Source: Ligula intestinalis (Eukaryota; Platyhelminthes; Cestoda; Diphyllobothriidea; Diphyllobothriidae). Taken from it: a stretch of DNA of 64,000 nucleotides. The stretch is taken from assembly GCA_036362985.1 (NCBI GenBank), contig JAYGXS010000004.1, forward strand, positions 41,509,037-41,573,036, read 5' to 3'. Positions 10,545-22,645 of the stretch are shown here, one piece after another. The notes beneath the pieces are model-generated. The model was not told the origin of the DNA and ran no database searches. It saw nothing but the letters and a program-made list of their open reading frames with translations. The translations under genes were made by a program, and so were the position numbers. How positions within the stretch are numbered: position 1 is the first letter of the stretch; each line of letters opens with the position of its first letter.

Positions 10545-10850
10545 CGGTTCCTACTTACTGTGGCCTTTATGAAACTCCCGTTCAGCAGGAATCCCCGAGC
10601 CAAGTAGGGCGGCATGCTTGGGACGGCTCAAGCCGCACCAGCCACCTGCGCCCTGTTCCGCCTCCGATCTTTCGGACATGGTCATTGCAGTGGATCCAGT
10701 ATGGGAGAAGAGGATGAGTGGGTGTGCGACACATGCAGCGAAAATCTACCTTTATTATAATCTTAATCGCGCGTGAGTCCTCGTGTCGGCGCCACCTTGC
10801 TTTAGGACACACGGTGGACGTAGTCGAAATCGACGGCTGAATTGTCTTAG
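10545..10850 (+). repeat. Repeat B copy
   Basis: Contains GGCCTTTATGAAACTCCCGT near the start and CACACGGTGGACGTAGTCGA, AATCGACGG near the end. The same two blocks, with a similar middle, occur at 20325-20610; partial copies are at 18520, 19545 and 30595. No open frame common to the copies. Nature unknown. Confidence 0.6.
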
Positions 10851-12344
10851 TAGCGCGCAGGCTCATCTCGTGGGAGCTGAGATCCGAGCTGCTGTTTGGC
10901 TTGACAGTTCGATCGTCAAAAGTGACGAGGATCATCGCAAGCCCCACGGAGTATGCGCAGCACCGAGGACTTGCACTTGAGGCAGTTTGTAATGAGACAA
11001 ATTTTTGCTGTGTCTACCACAGACAATATTCTCTCCGAGGACGTCTCTCAAGACATTTTCGGCGTGGTCTTCTTTCTACTGATACGAAAAGGGTGCATTA
11101 CTAAGCCTTCCAATAATATTTTATCATTTGTTCAACCTGTGTCTAGCTGATTTATGTCATCCAAACGACACCTAAAGTAGGTAAGGTTACCGTAAAATAG
11201 TTCCAAAACAAAGAGGGAAGATTATTTTCATATTTTGCCGCGGAAAAAGTATCAGCAGCTATCATGGAATAACCTGATTGGATAAACTGTCTCAGTGTTT
11301 TCTATGGCGTTGCGTTAAAAACTACTCAAAGCGTGGATGTAGCCTGGTAACACACTTTTTGATCACACAGCTTATTACATAATTTTTTCGATCGATTAGT
11401 ATTTTTGTGAAGTACATCATATTTTATTTATTACTTCTCGGACTGCTTCAATCAAAATTTGTGGTTATAGTTATTATTGTAGAAGCAGAACCTCAGGTTC
11501 ACGAGTAACACCCCACTCCATTCTAATACTGACCACTCGACAGGTGAATCCGTGAAATTTTTAAAAGTTTTTCCGGTACATATTTTTCAAACTAAGTGAG
11601 TGCTTCTTCACCGAAGTCGACCATATTTCGCGCACTAAAAAATGCCTTCTTGATCGATATAATTTAAACGTCAAACATATGATGAGTATACTTTACTAAT
11701 TGTTGAGATGCATTTTGCTCAATTATTTTATTCAATACTTTTCGGAGCTCTTATGCTCATTGTTTTTTAATTACTCACTTTTTACATCGACGTATCTTGT
11801 GTATACTTGTAGCATCCTGATTTGATAACAAAATCGCGCTTTCAGCTTATCCGATTTTCTCAAGGAGATTGTTATGTCTAACAAACGTAATATTACCTTA
11901 AAAGATTTTCCAGCACTTTTATTTAACTGAACGTTGGTCATTATTGTTTAGGCCGGTTGCCTACTGGTAATATATATTTTAGTGAATTTACACATATTTC
12001 TGGCAGGTGTTTACTTCCCAGCAGTTGTCTTATTGTAGGCATTCATTCCGATGAACGTTTTTTCCGCAATGTCGGCAGGTTTTTTAAATTTACATTTTCT
12101 CAAACGAGGTAATATGTGAGGAAACAAATATTTGGACTTTTAGTGAGTAAATCCTTTAGTAAGTTATCATTAAATTCTTGCCTCAACTAACCATAACTTC
12201 AAGTAATTACAGATGATTCATTTGATAGGACATGGAAAAATATGCGTAAAAAGTGCCATGGTGATTAGTCTGAGAGTAATGTAGGAATTCCTTAAAGTAA
12301 ACAGCCAAAACAGAGTAGTTCCATGTAATTTTTGTCACATAAAG
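10851..12344. other. Unassigned, mostly AT-rich
   Basis: From about 11150 the sequence is strongly AT-rich with no long frames and no family recognised. Looks like intergenic or intronic DNA. Confidence 0.5.
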
Positions 12345-12554
12345 TACAAAATATTTAGCGAAGGTGGTCTGCAAAAAATTCGCACAGGGGCCTCGTACAG
12401 TAATCGCTTTATTGAACTCGATGCCATGTACAATAAGCGCGAGGAAAGTCTAGAAGACGGTAGCCCCATCGAACTAGCTGACAGCCTACAGAAAGGACTT
12501 ATCAGCGGGAATGAAAGAACAATACTCATTGTTCAAAAATATTCAAAATTTTAA
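12345..12554 (+). CDS. Possible terminal exon, unrecognised protein
   Basis: An open plus-strand stretch in otherwise stop-rich AT DNA, ending at a TAA. It encodes charged, ordinary-looking protein: FIELDAMYNKREESLEDGS, PIELADSLQKGLISGNER, TILIVQKYSKF. An acceptor-like TTCGCACAG lies at about 12378-12386, just before GGGCC; alternatively the frame is open from further upstream. It has no initiating ATG of its own at the left end. SLQKGLI is faintly like plakin-repeat phrases, but that is not enough to name it. It could equally be a chance frame of 70 codons. Confidence 0.25.
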   Translation, partial: YKIFSEGGLQKIRTGASYSNRFIELDAMYNKREESLEDGSPIELADSLQKGLISGNERTILIVQKYSKF

Positions 12555-13084
12555 TTTATTTGCGCATTTACTGCGAGCTTAACGACGGTCTAGGAAACCA
12601 GCGTCTAAACCGGACGGATTGAGGTTTAAACAGGAATGAGAGCACACCGATCCATTGGCTTCTCGAAACAGACAAGGTCCGTATGGGTAGCAGAAGTCAC
12701 AAACAGGCAACCATCCCCGATCTGCAGCAACAGATGATAACAGATAGCGAGGCACTGATGAACTTCGGTTCAATGAAATGATCCATCCCCTAGACCCAGG
12801 AGGTGGACGGTCTTCACCGCACTCGAGTGCATATTTGTGTTTCCAGTCTCAGCTGATAGTCAGAGTTATGATTGACAAAATGACGGCAGAATATGCCTGA
12901 AAGAGACCATATCAATCGACCTACATTTTCCGGTCGTATTTCCTCTCTGGATTAAAGTTTCTTCGTCGGGACATCCGACTGCCTCCCGAGTCGATTCAGT
13001 AAGGGTGACTTATATGACCTCCTAAACAAAAAGTGGAACAGGAGGTGCCCGCAATACGGTTGTCTTTACGCTAACTTCTAGAAA
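12555..13084. other. Unassigned, no gene seen
   Basis: No family recognised. Confidence 0.5.
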
Positions 13085-13660
13085 AACAGTTTGGACTAGG
13101 TTTAAGGCAGGGGGAGGGTCATTTTGGCACTAAGATAAATTGGAGTTTGGTTTAGGGTTAGAATCATTGTGCCCCCGGCTCGTTTTCTTGTCAGGTTCGG
13201 AGTAGAAGCTGTCGTTATAGGGTGGGCACAAGGAGCCTTAATGTAAGAAAGCATACGCTACATTTAGGCTTCGGTGCCTCACTAGAACAAAATACCCTCT
13301 TTTTGATGTGTATTCCGAGGGACTTTTTTAACGAGATTGTGTCGACTTTTTAAACTGTGCCTTTTCAAACCGAATATAAATTTAAACACAATTTTCCGGA
13401 ATAAATTTGGGTAAGGATGAATTGCATGGCCGCCTAAAGAGGAAACGCCTGCAATGCATGCGGCTTTGCATCAAATTCCGATGAAATTAGCTTTTGAATT
13501 AAGATGAGAGTTGGGTGTAAGCGTTGGGGGATACAGGTCAGGATTCTGTTTATGGTTGAGATTTGGGTTAGTTATAACTTCGCTTAGGGCTAGAGTTAAG
13601 CTCAAGGTTATAATTTACTTTTATTTTAGGATAAGTGTTAGAGGTAGGGTGATAATATTT
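13085..13660. repeat. Degenerate telomere-like (TTAGGG-type) tracts
   Basis: Two patches, about 13095-13175 and 13505-13660, contain TTTAGGGTTAGA, TTGGGTTAGTT and TTAGGGCTAGAGTTAAG words. This is the complement of the pattern at 3230 and 31340. The intervening stretch has no recognised feature. Confidence 0.5.
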
Positions 13661-13807
13661 ACTATTCCTGAAACCTATTGCAGTGCCAGCTAATTTGAGT
13701 GAAAAGGGCGTTGCTATTCCCATGTCTTCCTCAGACGACCATACAAGCCGTCCTTACATAATTTGAAGAAGACAAAGGCAAAAAATAAATAAAATTCATT
13801 AATTTCA

Positions 13808-13922
13808 TAGAATTTCATGACCTCTTACTCAACTGTGTATTTTCATTGCCTATTTACAAGACACGATAAATTATCCACTTAACCATCGACCTAGAGGGAT
13901 GAATAAGAGGTCATGAAATTCT
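13808..13922. repeat. 20-bp inverted repeat
   Basis: TAGAATTTCATGACCTCTTA near 13808 and its exact reverse complement near 13903 flank about 75 bases. Could be termini of a short element or a hairpin in RNA. Confidence 0.7.
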
Positions 13923-14966
13923 ACGATGTCGTTAAGTTCTTTTAATTTCAGCACCTCTGTCTTGCTCATAACAAAAAGGGTCAAAAATTGTCTGGCGATT
14001 AATAGAGAACAGATTGACAGAACAAAACATACTTTTAAATATTTGCATGTATGACATCTCACGGTGTGTGCAAAAACTCCATTGCTACTTTGTCCGAGAG
14101 TTATGCGGAAATACCTCGGGTTAAACAACCAAAAAGGGCAGAGGATGCCTGCAGTTCACAAGTAAAACCTCTTAGAGTCTTCTTACTTTAATAACTCCCT
14201 ACTTTTCCTTGGGCTAACGTGACTATGTCTGGCTATTTTAAGTCCCGACAAACTATAGAAGGCTGCGCTAAGTGCGTGTCAATCGACGCACACGGGTGGA
14301 CCCCTTCGCAGTGGCAGGAACCAAGACCCAGACGCACATCAAGCTTCTTCTTCTTCTAAAAAAGAATAAACTTTTCACCGCATGTTGCTTGTCAGAGTAT
14401 ATTTTCCAATGTTTTTTAAGCATCAGGAAGTCTCTGCATAGTAGTCTGGAAGGGTCATGCACGAGTTAGAACACGTTATGTTTCCAGTGGTCATGAACTG
14501 CTGAACTTTTTCACGGTAAAGCATTCACGCTCATCCTTGCCTAGGCTCCTTTTCTTATAAAATGGTTATATGTGGAAAAGGATGACCCGATCTGTTTCAA
14601 GAAATAGCATTTGGTTGTTGGCTGTCCTCAGTTGCAGTACAAGAGGCGGTCCATGAGGAAATGGAACGCACAAATTAGCGTGCCGTTATTGGCACCACAA
14701 ATTATTCAGCGCGTGCTGCTCTGATTATGGCGGCCGATAAACCTACCGGCAAATCAACACTTTATGCAGACTACTCCAGGCGCTGAATGACGATCAACAA
14801 GACGTTCATTACCCGCTGCCGACGTTGGAGGAGATTAAGCTAGTAATATCTGCCACGAGATCGTTGACGAGAGCAGAAAGGCAGTAGGTGACTACCAGGA
14901 CTGCAGGAGGCCAACTAGGACTACACATCCGCCGGACAAGTCAGTCTTCTAACAGCGGGATGTGGT
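13923..14966. other. Unassigned, no gene seen
   Basis: 14727-14900 could be read as part of the internal region flanking the LTR-like element that follows, but no gag or pol motif is visible. Confidence 0.4.
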
Positions 14967-15553
14967 AGGAGGGCCCAACACGCGAGTCATGGCTCGGGCT
15001 GTCCTGAGGGCACTAGAAAAAAGGAATCGGACAGGCCACCGATGCATGCAGAGCGGGCAAAGAGAGTGACCTTGGAAGGCCAACACGCGAGCAAGAAAGG
15101 ACAAACACGGACGGGGTCTGCCATCCATGAAGCCATGCCTGGCCAGGGGCAAAGCGCGCGCGCCAAGCGTCACCTGAGGACACGACGGCTGAGGTACGAT
15201 GGCTGCTTGTAGAGGCCAATCGTGGAGGGCCAATAGGGAACAATGACTACTGGCCCTTAAGTAGCGAGGCTGCGAGCAGAAGGGCATTCGTCTGCTGGGA
15301 GACACGGAACTCTGTTACCGAGACACGCTGCCGATGACCCGATATCTGCTGCTAGTGACCTGCTGTTGGTCGAGACGAGCTACCGACGACAAAGGACACG
15401 CTGCTGACGGGCACACAGAAAACAACGCTGATGTACAAGTAGAACTAGTGACAGTAAATTACTATATGCCATCCTGTTCTGCCTCCTCTTCCTAACACGT
15501 AACTGGGGGACATAACCGGTGTTGACACGGGAACGCACAATATTATAAAACTA
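14967..15553 (-). mobile_element. LTR-like element copy 1 (possible solo LTR)
   Basis: On the minus strand this matches 46157-46790 and 48949-49406: GTGTCAACACCGGTTATGTC, CCCCAGTTACGTGTTAGGAA, GGGCCAGTAGTCATTGTTCC and a final TGGGCCCTCC. Consensus ends approach TGTTATAA...CTAACA, as expected for long terminal repeats. No internal gag-pol region and no second LTR are seen nearby, so a solo LTR is the simplest reading. A non-autonomous repeat is the alternative. Confidence 0.5.
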
Positions 15554-15769
15554 CTACTTAAGGTTTGAAAATAGTAATCCGGTCTTGCTTTATAGTCCGA
15601 GTTGAAGGAGAAAACCGTAGTAAACGATCAGCATTAAAGTGGTCAGTCCCTAAAGCGGCTAAGAGATCATTCACATTTACCTAGTAGCTCCGCTGTGGAT
15701 GAATCCACCGAATTACCTCACGAGCTAGTTTCCGTAACAGTTATTCGTTTCTCCAACTCCTGAAAACTG
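15554..15769. other. Spacer between LTR-like element and RTE fragment
   Basis: Nothing recognised. Confidence 0.4.
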
Positions 15770-16410
15770 GTGGCAAATCAACTAGAGATGGCGACGAAAG
15801 CTGTTGGTCTACAGTACAAGTCTCCATGTAGTAGATTGAATGCGTCGATTACACCCGAAACCTATCAGTTTATGTGCCGAGTTAGTAGTGAGCCGAGTGA
15901 AAAGGTTCGCGCTGTACATGACTGTTTTACTGGTAACAACTCGGTCAATGTCGAGCCCTACTGGAAGCATGCCTGGCATCTTCTAAATTTCGATGGCCGA
16001 CTCACCACCACCACCTTCGCAGAAGAATCTTATCCCCTTTTGACTACCCAAACTCATGCGGCTCCTTTCCTGGAACACATCCTTCATGTAACAGTAAACC
16101 TGCGCAACACTAAGGCACATCGAGGGGACAGTATACGCGCTGGAATCTACGAGCCTTGTGTCGACACTCTGACGTCCTGTCCCTATAGGGTAATTGAGCA
16201 AACGGGAGAGATCAGGTCATTCCTAATGACTGGAGCTGGGGCATCCTCGTTTCTGCCCTAAAGCAGGAAAGCTATTTGAAATGCGGGAACTACCGCAACA
16301 TAATTCTCATCGATGTTGTTGTGAAAATCGTCACTGTGTTTCTTCTCAGGCGCTTTCAGTCCGTGTCTGACTCGTGACTGCGACTGAATTAAGCCAGGCT
16401 AAAACTGGAA
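15770..16410 (+). pseudogene. RTE-type LINE fragment, decayed
   Basis: The 163-codon frame can be laid beside the element at 55605-57527: EPYWKHAWHLLNFDGR matches the WREHFEHLLNFDEQ block, IYEPCVDTLTSCPYRVIEQ matches IYKSCVDTLAPRLHEVIVQ, and, after a stop, CGNYRNIILIDVVVKIVTVF and LLRRFQSVSDS match the NYRGISLIDV and LLRRFQSV blocks. It ends before the catalytic aspartates. Several stops and substitutions show it is old. The match to a better copy in the same window makes the assignment firm. Confidence 0.75.
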
Positions 16411-18519
16411 TTTATATGCCAGAAATTATACGGGGAACGCTGAGGAACCCACGGATGAACCGAACTCCCCGTAGTTGCGTCGGGCATCGGTGCCAGATCG
16501 GTGGAACATGCGTACCTAAACTTTTAACTAGAAACTATGTTGTAAATATGGGTACTAATTACGTAGGCAATTTCAAAGAATTTTGACAGGAGGCATACCA
16601 AAACCTGTTGTTCATTCAGTCTAAAGGTTCCCAATTGGTACTTGAAATCAATTTGGCCATATTTCAGTTACAAAGGATAACCATAAAACACAAAAGTATC
16701 GGGCTCATCTTCGGAATTTTAAGCCGTCTTCAAGACTTTTCTCGGCATAAGGGCAATTTCAGCATTGTGCAGTTTGACGACCGATGTGACACAAAGCTTT
16801 CGTCTGCTACCGGTTAATGCAGACACGGCAGTAGTTAAGGCCTAATGCAAACTCAACTTGAACTCAGATCTGTCAGTTTGGAAACAATTTAACTTATAAA
16901 AAGTTTGTATTTGTGTTTATTCTGTATTAACTTGCCATTCTTTTCCAATCCCATGCCTTAAACATACTTATATTTAACATTGTATCAGTGTATGACTAGA
17001 TCAGTATGACTTGTAATATCGCCATTTCCTTAATTTCGAGTTTTTTGTAACTTAAATATTCTTATGCTAGTGAATAGTAATTAGTCCACCAATGTATGTC
17101 TTATTTTTACTTATGGTTCTTACTTTATTTTTATAATAGTTTGGCGGCACGCTGCGTGTGCTGACTTTGCGCAAAATTACATTTTTAGTGAATCCACTGC
17201 ATTAATGAGATAGGGAATCTACTATAGAAATGAGAGAGAAATACGCTTTGTTTTGAAGGTAAATGTCCAAAATGTTCAGCAAAAATGGCTCCACTAATTG
17301 AGGCCAAGGGAAAAGATAAAAAATACTCAAAATCTAGAGGCTTACGTGAAATTCACATTTATTATGGAGACAGGTCTGATTTCAACTTCTGAATTTCCGT
17401 TTCTTCACTAGTGCGTATATGGGAGTAGAGTGTGCTGATATGCCGATTCACGGCAAGACATATGTCGGAAACTTCTGTGCGCAGTGCGGGAAGACTTCAC
17501 AGCCATTAGTTCAGAGTGAAAAGGATGAGTGACCTCATCAAGAATTTGATTATTAAATTGATTGACCGTTTTAAAGTGCTGCTCCATTATAACATCAGCT
17601 AAAAATACATGGGACACACCGGCAGCTGAAGAGAGCTGCGTCTAAAAAGGAACAGGTTCTTTTAAGCAAGCCTGGAAAGATAACTGAACAGCAGTAAAGA
17701 ATGAGAGAGAGAGAGAGAGAATGCAGGCATCTATAAATCACCAGATTATGGCTAGTGGTGTGTGATATGAACACAAATGGAGGATATAATATAAAACCTT
17801 GAGAATTTTCATAAAGAGGGCTTCAATATGAAGAGTAACTGAAATATTAGATATCAGAGTAACACCATGCTATCGGAAAGGGGATACCTAATCGGGCGGA
17901 ATGTCTAAGGAGTAAGGACTGGGAGAGGGTCACAATCGGAAGAAAACGCTGGATTGACTCCTGGTCGTTTAGTAGAAGGCCATTTGCTGACGACCATGCT
18001 GAGACGTGCTTATGTTTTAGGACTGAATACCCCCTCCCCCCTCTACAATGGGGCCCGTGGTAGGTGCGCTGACCCAGCAAGATCCCCAGATCAGCTGATG
18101 GCTGGCGGTACTGGTGGAGCGCACCCATAACAAATGCCACAAAAAGAAAGAGGGTATGGTGGTATCGCAATTTCCAGGCCTGGTTTCTTGGGAAAAGAGA
18201 AATCATATGATTCCAGAGTGGAAGCAACAATTTATTCTGTATAGAAGGAGTGGAGAATAGGCCGGACGAAATTGACTATCGGACGAGCGAACAACCACCG
18301 ACTACAGCGCCGCGCCTGACGCGAGGTGACCGCGGGAATCACCACAGCGTCTGGAGCGGCCTTCGTGTGAGCTGGTCTTGACAGATGATTGGTCAGACGG
18401 ATTGGCTAGACAGACGAGCGTAGGCGGCCAGTGCATGTGTACTCGTTGGATGCCGTGAACCTTGGCAAATGCTTGCCTGTGCGGAGTGAGTTACCGCAGT
18501 GGCACGCCCAGATGCAGGC
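16411..18519. other. Unassigned, mostly AT-rich
   Basis: No gene recognised. A (GA)n run lies at about 17703-17721. From about 18240 the sequence is GC-richer, without a known family. Confidence 0.5.
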
Positions 18520-18740
18520 TCACGCTATGGTAGCCACCTACACCCAAGATTGTCTCCAGTCTCCTTGGCTCTGCCTAAACGTTGAACCCAGGTGGATGAG
18601 AAATAATAGTGTGAGATAGATGCTTCGAAAGTCTACAATAACTCTAAACTAAATCACGAGCAAGTTACTGTCCCTGCATCCACTCTGCCGTGGAACACAC
18701 GGCGAACATAGTCGACACCTATGGCCGATCTGTAGGATAG
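18520..18740 (+). repeat. Repeat B copy, partial
   Basis: GTGAGATAGATGC, AAGTCTACAAT, TTACTGTCCCTGCAT and CACACGGCGAACATAGTCGA follow the order seen in the other copies. Confidence 0.55.
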
Positions 18741-19544
18741 CAAACAAGAAAATGTTTTGCCTGTAAAGTGTAGAAGATGAAATCCGCGGAGAGCTGCACC
18801 CGTTTTATTAGCTTCCTTTATGTATCTATGAATAAGCGATCGTCGCATCTCTGCCAATCTGCAGAAATTGGTCTATCTGGTCAGTTCGTCTGCGGGTTAA
18901 GGACCGTCCTGTTTACAGTTTTTTTGCTTGGTGCTGGACCGTTTTATATTGCGAATAGCATTTACTCTTCTGTTTGTCTCCTCGGTGAGTGGGGGGGGGG
19001 CAATTTCGAGATCGGGGCTGGTGTCCACTTAAGTAGTTCGGTTGATGGTTTTCTCGCAGAATGCAGATTGGTCTTCGAGAACTTCCCTCGTGTGCCCTGC
19101 GGAGCGCTTCAAAAACCGTAATTTCACCGATACTAGCGGTTTGTCCTCTGAACTATGTAGTGGCGCAGACTGATCTTATGCTCGCGAAGACTTTCTTCAC
19201 CTCGTCGCGGGAATTGGAATTTGTCTACCTCGCGAGAAAGCTGACTAATTTTCCTCTTTTCCAGGCTTCGCTGCACTAAGCACTCGACATTGAGGAGAAT
19301 GCAACTTCACTGCATCAACCCTGCTGTTGGCATAGGTTTTTGGAGAGTAGGCGTCGGATTTCGTAACCTTTGTGTTCCAACCAGCCTCAGTTCTGCTGAC
19401 TTGGATACTGACCTGCAAGTCCTTCCATTTGGGCTCAGAATCACTGCCCACCGACTCCTGCAGTATCTTTTCTCATTCTCGGAATATTTTGTATGTGTTT
19501 GCTAAAATTTGATTCGAGTTCAACCATGTGGTACACAATGCGCG
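18741..19544. other. Unassigned, no gene seen
   Basis: Plus-strand frames of about 114, 72 and 71 codons overlap here in different phases. None has a recognisable motif. A GGGGGGGGGG run is at about 18991. Confidence 0.45.
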
Positions 19545-19830
19545 GACCCGTGCCCTATCCTATCTCAGGTCTTTGTGACTCTGTCCTGACCTCGGACTCA
19601 GGAAGAAGAATGGAACAGGGAGTGAGGTAGGTGCCGCGAGAGTCTTCTCTCACTCTAATCCAGCCTAAGTCACCGTCCCTGTATCACCCTGTTGTGGAGC
19701 ACTCGGTGGACCTCGTCGAAACTAACGGTCGACCCGTCCAATATCTTGAGACAGGCGCATCGTCAAGTCGCCAAGACGGCCATGCGTCCAGAGTTTAGCA
19801 TCGCTCAATACCCTTTTCAACCACACATCA
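19545..19830 (+). repeat. Repeat B copy
   Basis: GACTCTGTCCTGACCTCGGA, AGTCACCGTCCCTGTATCA, GGAGCACTCGGTGGACCTCG and TCGAAACTAACGGTCGACC. Confidence 0.6.
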
Positions 19831-20324
19831 CAAGAATGTCGTCTTTTGACTGGCAGGTATTCCATTAGTAGCGCGATCTGTGTGGACGTTAGGCAAGGTT
19901 CCCTCTCACGCAGCGTGATCCGTACCTATGTGGACATGTAACTTAGTGTGGAGATTAATCCCTCTACAGCATCACCGCACAGACCTTCATAGGAATGGTC
20001 TTCCATGTACTTACGACTTATCATCGAGGGCGTGGACGCTGACAACAGTTAAGAAGTAGTCCCGTAGTGTAGCGGTCTCATCGTCCAGAGGTGATCGTTT
20101 ATCCCCTGTGAGATGCGAGGCAGTCGACCTGCGATTTTGTTCTTGATGACAAAGACGACTCAATCGTCTCCTCGCTCTGCTATTGGATGTCGGTTTTAGA
20201 AGACGGTACATTGCGAACCCATCTAATTTACCTGATTTTCACCGAGAAACATGATGATCACCGAGTCAATTCGCGAACGACTAGCGTTTTCGTCCTTTCT
20301 AGCCAGCAGAGCGTTGAGTCCCCT
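19831..20324. other. Unassigned; faint reverse-transcriptase-like scrap
   Basis: The plus strand reads CVDVRQGSLSRSVIRTYVD near 19880-19935, which is like the GVRQGCFLSPILFNYVID block of RTE elements. The match is short and without supporting blocks. Confidence 0.25.
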
Positions 20325-20610
20325 TAGACTAAGGTAGTAGTCACCCGTGGCTTTTATGGCACTCCCGCTCCACGGGGATCTCAGTCAGGCACGGCGGCTC
20401 CCGTCGCCTATGGTCTTCTTGACTCTGCCTTGATACCGATCTCGGACGCGTGAGGGGAAGAAAGAGTGTGGTAGATGCAATGCAAGTCTAAGCATCTACA
20501 ACTAATCCACGCGTAATTTGCCATCCCTGTACCACAAGGCTGTGGAGCACACGGTGAACATAAACAAATTCGACGGTCGAACTGTTGGGTCGCCTAAAAA
20601 ATAACGAACA
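20325..20610 (+). repeat. Repeat B copy, most complete
   Basis: GTGGCTTTTATGGCACTCCC, ATCTCAGTCAGGCACGGCGG, TTGACTCTGCCTTGATACCG, AGAGTGTGGTAGATGC, and CACACGGTGAACATAAACAA then TTCGACGGTCG. Confidence 0.6.
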
Positions 20611-21479
20611 TGCTAAAACCCTGAACTGAAAAGCCACTCTGTTAGACTGCGTGATAGCATGGAGATAGGTATGGGAATTGTGTCATACAGTTTGTAAGCC
20701 CACGTTCACAAGCTGGAGTCAACTAACCAATGAGATAGTTACTAGCATGTTTAGAACGGAGTAGGCGTAGCTCCCCATCCGAAGCATTCACATAAATTCC
20801 ACCCAGGGTCACTGGGAACGCGGCGAACGCATTTAGCGCGGACTGCTGCTCACCCTGCTTGACTCGTTTTTCTGGGAATTAATGAGGGTGGGAGGTTGGA
20901 CGCGTGAAATTTACTGGGGGGAGGAACACATGCAGCAGCTAGCCTCACCTGTTTGGCCTACCAGCGTGTGACTGCTACTTAGAGCACGGCCTCCTTGAGC
21001 CGAAAATGAGAACACGTGCAGTCCGTTTGGGGGGGGGGGGGGGAAGGGGAGGCCGTGATGTAGAAGTACCCACGATATTTTATGTGAAACTGCAAATCCA
21101 CAAACACGGGAATACCACTCGGACACACTGCTGAACCTAAAGTGAACCTCCCCTTACTCGTAAATGTCACCCCCTAAAACTCAGGCCAAACGCCAATGAT
21201 AGTCGTAAGCTATGAGAACCAGTGCGACATAACCAGGTGGACGTGTGAATTCGTTCACAACAGAGAAGGCTTCAGATGCCTCCACCTCGTTGCACTCTTC
21301 CCACGCAAGACCAGACGAAGAAGGCTGGAGGTGGAGGTGGAAACAGGTTGCAGAACATTCCATTTAAAGGTGTATCAGTAATGATCTGGTCAGTCAATCT
21401 ACATTTGCGGGCCCTCCTTCAGGGAGTTTGGGACCCTAATGAGAAGCCAGGAAGTCATTGTAATCGAAACAAATAAAAA
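20611..21479. other. Unassigned, with poly-G run
   Basis: No gene recognised. A run of about 15 G lies at 21028-21042. Confidence 0.45.
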
Positions 21480-22010
21480 AAAACATTTTAACCCGTAAGC
21501 TAGCACGCTTAATGCTGTGTCGTGGTAGTTAAGCCCGCAACTTTTCTTATAGTGATTCTAGTTAAGGTTATTTGAGGGAAATGTAGGTGTTTACCTTTGA
21601 ACTCCTTGTTTGTTTGCATGCAAAAGTGGATAAAGGTAACACTGCAACAAACAACAAGGAAGAGCAGACATGGGCATCTTTTGGAAATGGAATTTCTATG
21701 TTTAAAGGAGAAGGAACCTGTCGCTAATGGGAGGAAAATATACGCGGGAGTTAGGAGCGTCATGCTGATGAGAGCGTGTGGGAGTTCAAAACGCTCCTCG
21801 TCGGGGAGGAATCATATAACGATATGAACTACATTTTACCCCCGCATGACTACCTACAGAAGCGACTGTCAGATAAGTGAAACAGAGGAACCTATCATGG
21901 TTTGGGGTCGAAACGAGACAACTGTAGAGATTACGAAGATAACCACCGAAGTGCCGCAGGTGTGCTCATAATACTCCCTTGCTGATTACAGAGTCCATCG
22001 ACAAGGGGGC
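21480..22010 (+). repeat. Repeat D copy 1
   Basis: Shares CTAGTTAAGGTTATTTGAGG, GAAATGTAGGTGTTTACC and TTTGAACTC with 43218-43660, and later CTCCCTTGCTGATTACAGAG and CCACGATCCTCA. A third, partial copy is at 22500-22645. The copy contains a hammerhead-like fold at about 21761-21801. No protein recognised. Confidence 0.6.
21761..21801 (+). ncRNA. Hammerhead-ribozyme-like fold within repeat D
   Basis: GGAGCGTC is followed by ATG, then CTGATGA, a GAGC/GTTC helix around an 8-base loop, AAAA and CGCTCC. GGAGCG pairs perfectly with CGCTCC. CTGATGA fits the conserved core, and AAAA would replace GAAA. Between the GTC and the core there are only three bases, too few for stem I, so this is probably a relic or depends on a neighbouring copy. 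Confidence 0.35.
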
Positions 22011-22499
22011 GAAAACAGAAGAAACCGCCACGATCCTCAACAGTCTGTTGCGGGTCGAGATAAGAGAGGAAGTTAGTAGGGCGCGTAGCCAATGGCCACA
22101 AGGTGCGATAGGTGCAGTGGCTGACGAGATCATCTCAGTTAGCAGAGAGTCAACTAGGAGACACCGCGAAGAACTTAGCCTGAGTACGATTATTCATGGT
22201 CAACCATCGTCATAGTTGCCGTTGGTTTGAGTTCGGGGAGGTTACAGAGTGTAACGTGTAACGTGTAACGTGTACGTCAAAGTAGAATTAAAACGGGAGC
22301 TAGGGTATCTGTACGACATTATTTGCAAATAATCGAGAATAAATTGATCACCAAATTCTAAGCCCTTTGATTATCCCACTGATATCTCCACAAGATTATG
22401 TCTCCTTCCAGATACTAACCAACAGGACAACTTTCGGCTGGAATCAACACTGAGGGGTAGTTTGAAGGTGGAGGTAAAAACAGACCTTTAATTGTTTCC
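22011..22499. other. Unassigned; short TAACGTG tandem repeat
   Basis: About three copies of a 7-base TAACGTG-type unit near 22254-22274. No gene. Confidence 0.45.
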
Positions 22500-22645
22500 A
22501 ATGTTCACAACAAAGTCAGCTGGATGCAGTCCAGCCATTTTAGCTTTCACTATCGAGTATACTGATGCGCCAGAGCCCTAATTCTTATAGTGAGTGCAGT
22601 TAAAGTAATTTGAGGGAGCTATTTGAGAGCTAACTCTCGAACTGG
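22500..22645 (+). repeat. Repeat D copy 2, partial
   Basis: TTCTTATAGTGAGTGCAGTT and AAAGTAATTTGAGGGAGCTA match the start of copy 1. Confidence 0.5.

Noticed and set aside
19860..19940. RTE motif B-like reading (VDVRQGSLSRSVI)
   Set aside because: Only one block of about 15 residues, with none of the neighbouring RTE blocks; kept only as a remark.
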